The notes below the pieces were generated by a model. It was given only the letters and a program-made list of their open reading frames with translations, had not been told where the DNA came from and made no database searches. Below are positions 19,388 to 32,200 of a stretch of 64,000 nt of DNA, one piece after another. The translations under genes were made by a program, and so were the position numbers. The first letter of the stretch is position 1; each line of letters opens with the position of its first letter. Source of the stretch: Lewinella sp041392765 (GTDB lineage: Bacteria; Bacteroidota; Bacteroidia; Chitinophagales; Saprospiraceae); NCBI GenBank assembly GCA_041392765.1, contig JAWKLL010000009.1, positions 1 through 64,000 of the forward strand. Direction: 5' to 3'.

Positions 19388-20500
19388 TCAGATAATTTCT
19401 TTCAAGGCAGCCTCTATCGCCTCTGCTCCGCGCAGGTTAACTGCTGCAATTTTACCTTCGCGGTCAATCAAAAAGGTACGGGGGATACTGGAAACACCAT
19501 ACATAGCACCAGCTGTAGTTTCCCATTTGAGTAAATCGCTCACATGATACTCCCATGCCAATCCATCTTGTTGGATAGCATTTACCCATTTTTGTTTTTC
19601 GGTAGCCATGGCTCGATCCAGATCGGCAGCGGCATAACGGGCTTTACTGCGGGAATCTAGCCCATCTAATGATACACTAAATACTGTAAAGCCTTGGTCT
19701 TTATATCGGTTATACACATCCACTACATTCGGGTTTTCTCGACGGCAAGGCCCGCACCAGCTTGCCCAAAAATCGAGTAGTACCACCTTGCCTTTCAAAT
19801 CTGCCAATGAATACATTTTGCCTTGTGGATTAGGCAACTGGATATTAGGTGCCTCCATACCCACCGTGATCGGACCTAACTGCCGTTGCATGGCTGCTGC
19901 ATTTAGTTCCAGATTGGAAATATAGCTGGCATAAGCCGTAGCGGCTTCCGACCCCGGATAAGCATCATTTAATCGTGAAGAGGCCTTTTTGTGAATACTA
20001 ACAAACTCAGGTTTATTACCCAATGCTGTATAAGCAATGAAAGTGGCAAGATAAGGATTGGCAACCGTGTCCACCATAGCCGTGATGTCTTCTGGCTTAT
20101 ACTGCCTGCGGAAAAGCCCTTGCATGACTTGCACAAAAGTTTGGCTATCACCCGAGCCGGAAACTGTGATGTCGTAATTTTGAAGCGTTTCGAGATTACC
20201 CGTAATTGACACCTCTTTTTCTTCCCCATTCAAGATGAGATTGATGCGTTTAGCACCAATGCGAACATTATAAATACCAGCAGGCAGTCCCTCTTCAAAC
20301 TGTAGGCTAAAAGTACCATCCTCTGCCATATCTGTTTTGGAAAGAATGTTGCTCGCCTTGCCAATTTTTACCTCGTCTAAAAATACCTGCAAGTTGGTAG
20401 CATTTTCAATTTTACCACTGATAGTCAGTCCTTTGGGGCCACAAGCCAAGACTACCATTGCAAGCACTGCTAAGACAACAGACCTTATCATTACGTTCAT
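19388..20500 (-). CDS. TlpA-like thiol-disulfide oxidoreductase lipoprotein with DUF4369-type N-domain
   Basis: A 370-residue protein with a lipoprotein signal (V-V-L-A-C-G near residue 20) followed by a beta-rich DUF4369-like domain (S-G-K-I-E-N-A-x-x-L-Q-V-F-L-D). The C-terminal thioredoxin domain has V-V-L-L-D-F-W-A-S-W-C-G-P-C-R near residue 245, and its CxxC active site is intact. Such proteins are anchored in the periplasm of Bacteroidota and reduce or isomerise disulfides. It lies 11 bases after purL on the same strand, probably as a chance operon member. Confidence 0.88.
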   Translation of the reverse strand: MNVMIRSVVLAVLAMVVLACGPKGLTISGKIENATNLQVFLDEVKIGKASNILSKTDMAEDGTFSLQFEEGLPAGIYNVRIGAKRINLILNGEEKEVSITGNLETLQNYDITVSGSGDSQTFVQVMQGLFRRQYKPEDITAMVDTVANPYLATFIAYTALGNKPEFVSIHKKASSRLNDAYPGSEAATAYASYISNLELNAAAMQRQLGPITVGMEAPNIQLPNPQGKMYSLADLKGKVVLLDFWASWCGPCRRENPNVVDVYNRYKDQGFTVFSVSLDGLDSRSKARYAAADLDRAMATEKQKWVNAIQQDGLAWEYHVSDLLKWETTAGAMYGVSSIPRTFLIDREGKIAAVNLRGAEAIEAALKEII

Positions 20501-20511
20501 GTTATTTACGT

Positions 20512-22737
20512 TTATTGGTTCATCAATTCGCCCAACGTATTTTCATACGTGGAAACCCAGGTGGAGATAGCTCCATAATCCATTCCATCGATTTGTAAGG
20601 AACCTGCCATGGTTTTTCCTAGGTTACTATATGTAATGTTGCGTTCCTGTAAAAAGTTTTGCAAATCAGCTTCCTGCTCGGGCGCAACGGAGATGATTAC
20701 CCGGCTTTGGCTTTCGCCAAAAAGGAAAGCATCTTTGCGTAGGTTGTTGGGGGTAGCGATATCAAAACCAAGACGAAGCGGCATGGCGGATTCCATCAAG
20801 GCCACAAAAAGACCACCATCAGATACATCGTGCATGGATTGTACATACCCCGTTTTTAGCAACTGTTGTAGATGCTGTTGCAGGGTGAATTCTTCTTCTA
20901 AATCGAAGTAGGGTGCCGGAGAGTGTTGTACTTGGTGAACCACGCGCAGGTATTCCGAGCTATTGATGTCTTCCCTGCTTTCGCCTAATAAATAAATGCT
21001 ATGCCCTTCCGCTTTGAAGTGAAGCGTCATTTGCTGTTGGTGATGGTCTAGCACGCCTAGCATACCAATAGTAGGCGTCGGGTAAACGGGTTCTGTGCCA
21101 TCTTTAAAAACGGATTGGTTGTAAAAACTCACGTTACCGCCTGTTACCGGGGTGTCGAATTTACGACAAGCGTCCCCCATCCCTTTGATAGCATGAACAA
21201 CTGGTAATACACCTCGGGGTTGTAAAGGGTTACCAAAGTTGAGGCAGTTGGTAATAGCCACCGGCTGCCCGCGGAACAAACAATATTGCGGGCGGCTTCT
21301 GCCACCGCTATCATCGCACCTTTGTAAGGGTCGGCATAAACATAGGCAAGTTGCAGTCGGTTGTCATGGCCAAGGCTTTATCCGTACCTTTTACCCGAAC
21401 AAGGCTGCATCGCTTGGTAGATTAGTGCCATTGAGTTGGTGCGAACCATGCTGTCGTATTGCTCATAAACCCAACGCTTGGAAACGATATTGGGCGAAGC
21501 AAAAAGCTTACGAGCCGTTGCGTGTAAATCGGTAGGTTCAGCAATTGTATGAGCATCAAATGCCTCTATTTTATCAAATAAGCGGGGCGTGTGTAGGCTC
21601 GGTCATAAACAGGAGCACCGCCTCCCAGTACTAACGGGTTGGCAGGCACGTCGGCTACTTTTCGCCCTCGAAAAACTCTAAACGTCCGGTATCTGTGACA
21701 ACACCAATTTCTTCACATTCTAAATCCCATTTATCAAAAACTGCTTTCAAAACAGCTTCCTCCCCTTTTTTGCAAACGATGAGCATACGTTCCTGACTTT
21801 CGCTCAACAGGATTTCAAAAGGCACCATGTTGGACTGTCGCGTAGGTACCTTGCTGAGGTCGATGCGCATACCTGTTTCACTCTTGGCACTCATTTCGCT
21901 GGTTGAGCAGGTGATACCTGCTGCACCCATATCTTGCATGCCAACTACAGAACCAGTTTTGATGACTTCAAGCGTTGCCTCCAATAATAGTTTTTCCTGA
22001 AAAGGATCTCCTACCTGAACAGCGGGTAAATCCTCCGCAGAATCCTCTGTTAAATCCGCAGAAGCAAAAGTAGCACCGTGTATGCCATCCTTGCCTGTGG
22101 CAGAACCGACGATAAACACAGGATTACCTGGCCCATCGGCGCATGCTGAAACAGTTTCGCCTACTTTTACAATGCCCACCGACATCGCATTAACCAGGAT
22201 ATTTTGGTTGTAGCACGAATTGAAATAGACCTCACCACCCACCGTTGGCACACCAAAGCAATTGCCGTAATCGCCGATTCCGTGAACTACGCCACGTACA
22301 AGCCTGCGGGTATGAGGTACATTTATATCCCCAAACCGCAGCGAGTTCAACGCCGCTATTGGCCGGGCTCCCATGGTGAAAATATCGCGATGAATACCAC
22401 CTACCCCCGTTGCAGCACCTTGATAAGGCTCAATAGCAGAGGGGTGGTTATGGGATTCGATTTTGAAAGCACAGCCTATATTGTCGCCAATATCCACTAA
22501 ACCTGCGTTTTCTTCGCCTGCTCCAACTAATAAGCGGCCTCCATCGCGAGGAAGCGTTTTCAGCCACTTGATAGAGTTTTTGTAAGAGCAGTGCTCCGAC
22601 CACATGACGGAAAATATGCTCAATTCAGTAAAATTAGGGGTACGCCCCATAATATCGCAGATGCGTTCGAATTCATCCGCAGTAAGTCCGAGGTTGCCGG
22701 CTACTTCTGCATTGACGGCAGGCTGGGTAATTGACAT
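20512..22737 (-). CDS. purL: Phosphoribosylformylglycinamidine synthase II (several frameshifts)
   Basis: Small-type PurL of about 741 residues, making FGAM from FGAR in purine synthesis together with PurQ and PurS. N-terminal signatures are S-V-M-W-S-E-H-C-S-Y-K-N-S, the nucleotide site E-S-H-N-H-P-S-A-I-E-P-Y-Q-G-A-A-T-G-V-G-G and G-V-P-T-V-G-G-E. The second half has N-C-L-N-F-G-N-P and M-H-D-V-S-D-G-G. The Met at 22737 (M-S-I-T-Q-P-A) is chosen over the longer open frame because the family begins here. The frame breaks between 21655 and 21279 need at least two indels; conserved sequence continues through the gap. Confidence 0.9.
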
Positions 22738-22760
22738 GAAAACCTGTTTGCTTTGAGCCG

Positions 22761-22768
22761 CAAAGATA
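22761..22768 (-). promoter_or_regulatory. Candidate -7 box of purL
   Basis: The minus strand reads TATCTTTG, a match to TAnnTTTG, 24 bases upstream of the purL start. The -33 region is not convincing. Confidence 0.4.
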
Positions 22769-22806
22769 GCCACACAATTGGTTATCGGATAAATTTTTTG
22801 CAGATG

Positions 22807-22838
22807 TTTGTTGTTTTTGAATATTGTTCTTACTTTTG
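22807..22838 (+). promoter_or_regulatory. Bacteroidota-type promoter of the peroxiredoxin gene
   Basis: TTTG at 22807-22810 and TACTTTTG at 22831-22838 are separated by 20 bases, a good match to the Bacteroidota consensus. The start codon is 54 bases further on. Confidence 0.65.
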
Positions 22839-22891
22839 ATGACCTACAACAATGGACAGGCTTTCTATATCCGAAATCAACATTTTTTATA

Positions 22892-23524
22892 ATGGCTATC
22901 AAAGTAGATGCTTTGGCTCCCAATTTCAAAGCCAAAACTACACAAGGGGACATTGATTTTTACGAATGGAGCGGTGATAGCTGGGTGATTTTTTTCACCC
23001 ATCCAGCCGATTTTACCCCCGTTTGTACTACTGAATTAGGTACAGCCGCACGGTTGAAGCCGGAATTCGACAAACGCAACGTCAAGTCGCTCGGTTTAAG
23101 TATAGACTCTCTGGAAGACCACGCTTTGTGGGTCAAGGATATTGAAGAAACGCAGCGAGTAACAATGAATTTCCCCGTTATCGCTGATGATGAAAGAGAG
23201 ATTTCTATTCTATACGGGATGCTGCACCCCTTTGAAATGAGCAATATGGCCGTAAGATCCGTTTTTGTGATTGACCCTAATAAAAGGGTTCGGCTATCTT
23301 TCACCTATCCGCTTAGCATTGGAAGAAATTTCACCGAAATATTGAGAGTTATCGATGCTTTGCAGTTGTCGGACAGATGCCAAGTGTCCACTCCTGCCGA
23401 TTGGGTGCAAGGAGAAGATGTTGTGATTAATACCAATATTTCGGAAGATGAAATCCCCGCCCTGTTTCCCAAAGGGTATAAAAAACTTAATGACTATCTA
23501 CGGTTGACACCACAGCCAGATTGA
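22892..23524 (+). CDS. 1-Cys peroxiredoxin, Prx6 type
   Basis: A 210-residue thiol peroxidase that reduces H2O2 and alkyl hydroperoxides. The catalytic motif P-A-D-F-T-P-V-C-T-T-E-L is present near residue 45, with the Prx6 C-terminal extension (S-T-P-A-D-W-V-Q-G-E-D-V-V-I). It has no signal peptide and is probably cytoplasmic. The start at 22892 (M-A-I-K-V-D-A-L-A-P-N-F) fits the family; the frame is open further upstream, but the promoter boxes lie there. It is divergent from purL. Confidence 0.92.
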   Translation: MAIKVDALAPNFKAKTTQGDIDFYEWSGDSWVIFFTHPADFTPVCTTELGTAARLKPEFDKRNVKSLGLSIDSLEDHALWVKDIEETQRVTMNFPVIADDEREISILYGMLHPFEMSNMAVRSVFVIDPNKRVRLSFTYPLSIGRNFTEILRVIDALQLSDRCQVSTPADWVQGEDVVINTNISEDEIPALFPKGYKKLNDYLRLTPQPD

Positions 23525-23528
23525 TTTT

Positions 23529-23562
23529 TTTGTTTTTTTTATCTCTTCAAATCTTATCTTTG
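23529..23562 (+). promoter_or_regulatory. Bacteroidota-type promoter of the first giant surface protein
   Basis: TTTG at 23529-23532 and TATCTTTG at 23555-23562 with a 22-base spacer. It leaves a leader of about 150 bases before the ATG at 23722, in which I see no clear structure. Confidence 0.5.
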
Positions 23563-23721
23563 CTGTATAAATGCTTCTTTTAAAGTAGCCCCTTTACCTA
23601 GTTTGCTTGTTTTAATCAACATTTGCAAGGTGTAGAATCGGTTGTTACTCCAAAAAAAATGCAAATTGGAGACTATTCCTGATTATATTCCTTTGGCTGA
23701 AATAAGTTTAAACATAATCCC

Positions 23722-26700
23722 ATGCTAATTTCGTCTTACTCTTTTAGGGGTAGCATATTGCTATTGTGCATTACAGTCCTTTTGCCGTTGCTAATTCACA
23801 CACAGACCTGTCCTTCTATTGGGCAGCTATCTACAACCCAGACTATTTGTAGGGAACTCCCATCTACACTTAGTATAAACGGCTTTTCCAATCTATCTCT
23901 TCTTGAAAACGGTGAAGCAGATTTTGATGTCGCCTTTGTACTACTTCCACCAGGCGGTGCTACTGATGTATATGAAGGAACTTATTATACGATAGGAACG
24001 GTAAGTCCTGATTACAGCTCGTCATCTGCGGAGCTGTATTTAGCTGCTTATTCTCTTCCTCTTGGTGATTACTCGGTAGCAGCAATTCTTTCACCTGCAC
24101 CAATAGATACCGATTGCAGACCACTCACCCTTTTAAATGTTTCAGTGTCAGATTGTGACTATATTGGGAATTTTACATTTTTTGATTTTAACGTTGATGG
24201 AACATTTAATGGTAATGACATTCCGCTGCCAGGTGTAGAGGTCAATCTATTTAACACTACTGGACAACCCGCTGCCGAGGAAACGCAATGGTCTGATGCA
24301 ACTGGCCAGTTCTGGTTGGCTGCCATTCCAACAGGCGACTATTTCCTCACCTTTTCAACCACCCGTGGCATGCGTGCCGCGCCTTATATTGGAGGCAATA
24401 ATCACAATAATGCCCAAGTTGATCTGAAATGGGGCTTTCAGAACACCAGATTTTTCATTTGTCGGCGATGCCCGATTTATCTCGCGATGCTGGGTTTGTT
24501 GGCAAGGTGCTATTGCAGGTAATGGTCTGGAACGATGATGATTTTAATTTTCAACCAAACGAACAGGGTGTCGGGCGTAACGTGGACACTTCGATGGGCA
24601 GGTATCGATGAGGTCTTGTCAACAGAGGATGATGTGTTTTTGGAAACCACATCCGATGCAACAGGGATGTATCAATTTTCACACTTGCCTTTTGGTAACT
24701 ATATGAACTTTCCGTAAGTGCGACCAATGGTACAATACTAAGTGCTGGGTATGACCTAATTTCACCAAATCTTGATCCTTTCGTTTTACCATTGATGAGC
24801 AATCTGATAATGGAGAATGTGAATTATATTTTCCAACCACAATGCACCACCCGATGCGGCTAGGCTTATTACCAACGATCAATTGTATTGTGTGGCAATA
24901 GCACGCTAGGTATTTATCCCGGCCAAACAATAACGCAACTTTACGCAGACTATGTGATGCCGCTCTCTATCCCTTGAAAAATATGAGTATTGGTCAATCC
25001 TCACCAAATTCGGCAGGCGATATTTTGCAATTACAGCCTTTGCTAATCCGCTTCCGGTGAAATGATATCTTATGATCTGACAGGCTTGCCTACGGGAACC
25101 TACCATATATATGGAGTACACTTCCTAACTACAGATGATGATTTACTACCTAAGCCCGCTTTTAGCGATAGGCACTAACTTAGAAGAGGTACGAGAAAGG
25201 CTATCCTTTAACGATGGTGTGCTAAATACTTTAGGAAACATTTGTGGGGATATAACATTAGGGCAACGCCACATTACCCTTTCAATGGAGCCACAACCAC
25301 TGTAATATTAGGGTGCATCCATACGGTTAATGTTACCTTAAACCAAAGATTGTTCAGCAACGAAGTTTGCTCCTCAGATGGTGAAGTAGGAGATTGGGGA
25401 TGCCTTATTCCCGACGACTTTCAAATAGACATTTATCAAAACGGCGTGTTGTTGTCTGACACTGGGGGCGATCTCTTCCTGCGGCACTTTTGAATATAGT
25501 GTGCAATCGCTACAGCCAATGTTAGTGGATTCCCGTGCTGGGGATATATTCAGGCTCGGACAATACCCCCGGTCATTGCTTGTCCTGCCGATATTTCATT
25601 GGCACAATTCATTGGGGTAAGCGATTTTGTTTGTTCGGATGCCGATGAATTATACATACAGCATCCTACCTCTTTTATCGTTGATGAAACTGGGATACCA
25701 TTACAGATTTCACCTGCTTTACAATCTATTTTAGATATCACAGGCTATCCTCAGGTACTGGAGGCTTGTGGTGCTGCGACGGTATATGTTTCGGATGTCA
25801 TGTCGCAAGCTGAGCAGTGCGATGATATCGTTATTACACGCAGCTTTTTATGCTACGGACAAATATCAAAATGCCTGTATGGGTGCGCCCAATCTATCCC
25901 TGTTGTACCAAACTATCACGATCCGTAAATTGTCGATGGATGACATAGTTTTCCCTCCGACTCTTGTAGAACAGTTGCAGCCAATTTACTGGAGCAGCTA
26001 ACCCTCGCCCTTACAATCCAAGAGGCGACGGGAGATTATGGTATCCTGTTGTTTTCAGTTGGTTCGATTGCCAAGCCCCACTACACCGGGTATGAGTCCC
26101 CACTATCTAAACCACGCTTACTTAATTTAGGTGCGAATTACCAAGATGGTCCTCGTATCAATACTTGTGGCAATGCATATACCTTTGTCAGAAAATGGTT
26201 CATTGTTGACAAATGTGATCTGGATAATTATCTTGAGTTTTCCCAGCTTATTAAGATTAAAGATAATGTTGCACCTACTCTCGTATTACCAACGGTGGAT
26301 TACGACCACGACGGTTTACCCTGACGTACGACGTTATAGCACCTCACCTTTCGAAGTGTAGCCTATATCCCCATTCTTGCGCCTACCCAAGCGACTGACT
26401 TTGTGCTGGTACAACAATAGCCGTAGAAGTATTCGACATGAATAATGTATCTGTATTCACAGGTATTTATGGCGATGTTTTTACTGCCCAGTTGGGTAAC
26501 TATACCCGTGCGATACTGCGCTACGACTTGTGCGGCAATATTCAATGCCAAGATATGCTCATCAGGGTACGAGATGAAATAACCCTGTCGCCTCCTGCGA
26601 TGATGTGCTCAATGTGCAGTTGGGAACAGCAGGAGTTGCGCGGATTTTGCGGCCACCGTGGATGAGGTCTTGCGACAATTGCGGGGGGTAACATTATCTG

Positions 26701-28949
26701 TACGACGCAACTTTTGGCAAAATGGCGATTGTGCTTCAGGCGTAGCACATTTCTCCCGCGGGGCAATTTTGTGAATTTTTTTACTGCTGCGACGCTGGCA
26801 ATGCAATTACCGTCGAACTAAAAGTGCAGGATATGCATGGTAATGAGAATGTTTGTTGGCTAACAGTACACCCAGAAGACAAAATACGCCCGACTTGTAC
26901 TCCTCCGCCTGCCATCACCATGACCTGTGCCGAATAGGTAAAGCAGTACCCCGGCGATATATTGGAGAACTACAGAATAGTTTCACCAACACGTCTATGT
27001 TCCTCCAATACTTTCTTGGGGGCTGCCAATGGAACGGATAACTGCAAGTGGACACCATAGTAGGCGTACCCCTGACATTAATCTCAATACCTGTGGCTGG
27101 GGTACTATCATTAGGAAGTTTCAAGCTTGGCAGCACCTCCCGTCTGGTGATGCCAATAGCAACGGAGCTATTGATGCTAATGAAATATTAGCCTCCAATA
27201 ATACCTGTAACCAAGTCATCAATATCGTTGAAACACACCAATATAGTATAACGTTCCCCGCCGACAGCGTGGCATTTTGTAACGACCCAGTTGCGGAAGA
27301 AGTAACTTTTTCAACTACGGGTTGCGATGTGTTGGTAATGAACACCTCCGCCCCTCAACGCTTTAGCGCCGTGGGGGACGAGTGCTACCTGTTAAACATC
27401 ACTTACGATGTCATCAACTGGTGTACTTGGGATGGAGAGTCTGAAGGCTACACCATTCCCCGCTTTACGGACACCGACGATAACTTGGTGGATGAATGTG
27501 AACGCCCAGTCGTAAGCGTTACCGATGCAGGTGCTTTCATCGACCGCAACCATCCCCATGCAGGTTGTTCCTCGGACTTGCCTGATAACTTCCCTATTCC
27601 AGCCAATGCCAATGTGGGCAGATGGAAGTACACCCGATTTGTAAAAGTTTATGATGTAGATGCGCCCCCAAATTTCCGTGCAGCCCTTTGGGCTCCGCAG
27701 CCTGTCCCATTTAGAAGCGGGTATGTTTGGTGCCTTGGACGATGCCACTTGTACTGCTTACGTACAGCTATTTTTTAGCCTCGACGACGCTTGCGAGTTG
27801 TTCTCCTCCAATGGCACATTGGTACTCAATGTGACAGAGGCTTCGGTGGATTGGTCTGCTACAGACACCGATGGAAATGGCATCATTTCTTCTTTGGATT
27901 TTCATCCTGCTAATATCATAGACAATATAGAACACCTCTCCGGCTGCTGACTTCCTTATCTCATTGCAAGCCCCCATCATTCCATTTCGCTGCTATCTAA
28001 TACTTTTCATACCATAAGGTTGTCGGTCTCCGATGGTTGTGGTAATACCTCGGTTGTTGTACATTCCCTTCCGCGTCAAGATTGTAAAGCACCCACCCTT
28101 ATCTGCACCGATGGCTTGACGGCCACGCTTATGCCTGATGACAACGACAATTGCATAGCGACTTTGTGGGCTACTGATTTCATAGCTAGCCAGTCCACAG
28201 ATTGCGGAGAGGATATTCATTACGCCATTTATCGCGCTGACGAAGTATTGGCGCAAGGAGATTCCTTTGTGCCTGACCCACAACACAACAGCATAGCAGT
28301 TTATATGGAGGATATGCCAGAAATATCGGTCATAGTGTATGCTATAGATGAATCTGGGAACAGCACTTCCTGCCAAACATACCTATTGGTTCAACCAGGG
28401 TTGGCCTGCTTGCTGACAGGTGCCATTGGCGGGATGGTGATGACCGAAGACGAACGGCCTGTTTCCAACGTCACTATGAGCTTGAGCGGACCTATCCCCA
28501 TGACGACCATGACGGATGCTAACGGAGTGTACCGTTTTGACGATTTGGAGGAAGATTTTGATTACACAGTGACGGCTTTTCGGAATAACGACCCTCTCAA
28601 TGGTGTTACTACTTTCGATATCGTTCTCATCAGCAAGCACATCCTCGCCATCCAGCCGCTGAACTCTCCTTACAAGCGGATTGCTGCCGATGTAAACCGA
28701 TCAGGCACCATCACTACGCTCGACTTAATCCAAATGCGGAAGCTCATCCTCAATATATATACGGAGTTTCCCGACAACACCAGTTGGCGATTCATAAGTA
28801 ATGGATTTATTTTTCCGCAGCCGGAGAATCCTTGGGCATCTTTCTTTCCCGAACTCATCAACATCAACAACCTTGTTGGGGAGGCATTAAACGCAGGCTT
28901 CGTAGCCGTAAAAGTCGGGGACGTAAATGGCTCTGCCTCCGGTGATTGA
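23722..28949 (+). CDS. Giant secreted multidomain surface protein 1, SdrD-B and dockerin-like (many frameshifts)
   Basis: Starts with a signal peptide (L-L-L-C-I-T-V-L-L-P-L-L-I-H-T-Q). Two SdrD B-like domains follow (about 24150-24400 and 24510-24850; motif D-x-N-x-D-G-x-x-x-x-x-D-x-P-L-P-G-V). Next come repeated Cys-containing HYR-like modules (I-R-K-L-S-M-D-D-I-V-F-P-P near 25920). A CarboxypepD_reg-like domain and a dockerin-like end (A-D-V-N-R-S-G-T-I-T-T-L-D-L, then V-G-D-V-N-G-S) close it. The span codes for roughly 1,740 residues in at least ten frame segments, so this could be a pseudogene or poorly sequenced. Unlike its neighbour it shows no T9SS sorting domain after the dockerin. 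Likely a surface adhesin or cell-surface matrix protein. Confidence 0.7.
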
Positions 28950-28962
28950 TTCCTAAAAGGTT

Positions 28963-29000
28963 GTATTGTTAAAAAAAATTAACTAAACAATACTTTTTTT
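28963..29000 (+). terminator. Intrinsic terminator between the two giant genes
   Basis: GTATTGTT and AACAATAC form a stem, followed directly by seven T. It begins 14 bases after the stop of surface protein 1. The following 29001-29208 holds no recognisable gene; it is presumably the promoter and leader of surface protein 2. Confidence 0.75.
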
Positions 29001-29208
29001 CAAAGATAACCTTAACTTTACCCCAATTTTACAACCTCACTTTAATGGTGCAGGCATTTCTAAGACGACCTTATCACAGAAAGAAAAAGAACTTGTTATC
29101 AGGTGAACTCCTGATAATCAATGGATTGACCTAATTTTTTTATAACAAATTGTAATCTTATATTTCCAACATTATCTACACAATCTTTAGCTCATAGGTT
29201 GCTATTAG

Positions 29209-32200
29209 GTGTTTGTTTTGCTACTTTTTATAAGTACTACATCACTCATTGGGCAGACCTGTGGCGATAGCTTCTTCGACTCAGGAGGGGCTTCTGGTAA
29301 CTACAGTGTTAATGAGGCCGCTGTAACTACGATATGCGCTGCCTGGAGATCGCGTATCCGTTACATTCTCTGCCTTTAATACCGAATTAGGCTGGGATGG
29401 TCTTATGATTCACGATGGAGCTAATACTAGTGCTCCTATTTTTTCTTCAGGATCAACGTATAATCGTACTACTTGTCCTAATGGTGCTTGGACAGGCACT
29501 GCTGGTTTTTTCAGCCAATGGAATGACTTTACCTCAACGGATGCGTCAGGTTGCCTGACGTTTAGATTCACATCGGACGGTTCTGGAGAAAGGGCGGGGT
29601 GGGCAGCTTCGATAGCTTGCTCTCCGATTCCCACCTGTCCAGTGATACCTGTATCACCAACAGTAATGAACATCACTACTGAATCAGCAGATGTTAGTTG
29701 GACAGCACCTGCCCCTGCACCCGCTAACGGTTATGAATGGGCAGTGACAACCTCCGCAACACCTCCTGCTAGTGGAACCCCCTTTGCAGGAACGGTTCTT
29801 CTGCCTTAGGTCTCGATCCCAACACGACGTATTACTTGCACGTCCGTTCTGTTTGTGGCACATAGCGACTTCTCTCGGATTGGGCTGCACCCGAAGTGTT
29901 TCTACTTTGTGTACTGTTTTTTTCTGTACCATTTGCAAAACATTCAATTCTACTTCCTCTCTTCAGAGGATTGCTGGACGGTGCTAAACGTTAACGGCGA
30001 TGTGATCTTGGAACTTGAATTACGATACATCTCCCTTTCGAGGAGATCAAGTTGCAAATATTTATACTGATTTTAATTCTGGTAACAATAACGACTATCT
30101 CATCAGCCCAGCTATCGCGCTTATTGGTAGTAGCGGTTGAAGTTTCACTATCGTGTGCGAGTTCTTTCGAACCAAACGCATTTCAGGTAACTTTATCTAC
30201 TACTGGTACTGCCCCCGCTGACTTTACCGAGGTATTACTTCCTTTAGCTTCATACGGCAACACCACTTATGTTGAGCAAGTAATTGATTTGAGTGCTTAT
30301 ACAGGTACGGTATATATCGCTTGGCATATACCTAGCGGTGGCCCGACGGATGGCGTCTTTATATAGATAAATGTAATCGTTGAAATTCCTCCCCCTGCCT
30401 GTGCTACAAATGGAATAGCTACCCCCGACGTAAACTGTGATAACTATCCGGTTTCTTTGACTTGGGATGCTGCTCTTTTTTGCTGAGGGCTATAAGCTCA
30501 CCATAGGAACTACCCCCGCTGGTAATGACGTTTTGAACGCTTTGGATCTCGGCAATGTAACGAGCTATTCATTCGATGAACCTACTATAGCAACGACTTA
30601 CTATTGGACTTGTCACCCCTTACAACGTGATTGGTGATGCTACGGAGTGCACGGAGTTTAGTTTCACGACATTATCCCTGGGGTGTCCCTGCGCGTCTGT
30701 ACCTACTAGTAATGACGATTTGGGTATTACCAGCGTCTTACTGGGTACTACTAATTTTCTAACGGTGATGTAACCTACACAGACAATACTGCTACCCCCG
30801 TGGATTTAGCTCAGACTGTTTTAGCTAATATGCAGGTCACATTTGCTACAGGTTATACCTATGGTACTAATGTTTGGATTGATTTCAATGACGACTTCGA
30901 TTTCGACGACTAAGGTGAGCTTGTTTACACAGGAAATTCGACAGATGATAATCCTACTACATTGGATCGCATCATTTGTCATGTAAGCGATGCGCCATTG
31001 GGCAACCACCGTATGCGCTTAGGTACAGCTGATTTTGGCCAAGATACTCCCAACCCTTGCTTCTCTGGTACTTTCGGTGTTACTATTGATTTTACCGTAA
31101 ATGTACTAATAAACCCCGCATGTGTAGATGACACACAAAGGCTATTATCCCAGCTTGTAATAACGGCATTTAGCATTGATGCGGATGAATCAGTGACAAT
31201 TGATGCAGAGGATGTTTTCGGTGCAGGATATGTTATTACCGATCTCTGTGCCTATGAAGGCAACCTTACTATTTCTCAAGAAACGTTTACTGCAGCTAAC
31301 ATAGGAGATAATACTGTTACTGTGACAGCTACGGATGTCAATGACAACCCACTTCTTGTGATATTACGGTTACGATCATTGAAATTCCATTAGGGTTCGA
31401 TATAGAAGATCCTGTGCTTGTATCATGAACAGCAATTCACCCGTACGTTCAACCCCACTACGGGTACGTACAACAATCCCTCACGATGGACGTTTTTCTG
31501 AAACCGTTCACGTTACTGGGAAGGCTGGTGCAGCTCTGCCTGATGGGTTAGACATTCGTGTTGTATCCGTTGTTGGAGGAATAGGTGTAGCGGCAGGTGA
31601 TGCTCTCAGCTTTGTAACCGATCATTACGAGATTGCTTTTTGAACATGGTGATGATGTGGGATATAGTATGGTGGTTGTTTGTACGCAAACGGGGTTGCA
31701 GTAGGTGATCCTTTGGCTATTAGCAACCGCTGTGCGTTCCTAATCCTGTGTTTGACGGAACGTTAGATAATGTTTTTCTGCGTTACGGATGATGTCCTTC
31801 CTATCGCAGCAACCGATGCGGATGATATGGTGCTCCATTGGGTACACCCTCTTACATCATCAATATCTTGAATGCAAACGGCGCAATCGTACAAGCTGAT
31901 GTTGACGCTGTTGACCCAACTACGCTTCCTGAAGGTGACTACCAAATCCAAGTACTCTATACAGGAGGTACAGATGGATTAGGTGGTGTTTCTGGCGGCA
32001 GCCCCGATCAATACGGGTGAACGGTGGCAGGTACTACTACAGAGTGGTTGGTAGATGCAGCTGCAAATGCAACATTGATTGTGACTATCCCTGCTGGTTC
32101 TGTTGCTGTTGGTTATGATGGACGTTCGGGTTGGGTAATTGACCATATTAGTTTGATGTGCCAAGTTGTAAACCAGATGGTACTTTGGGCGCGATCAGTC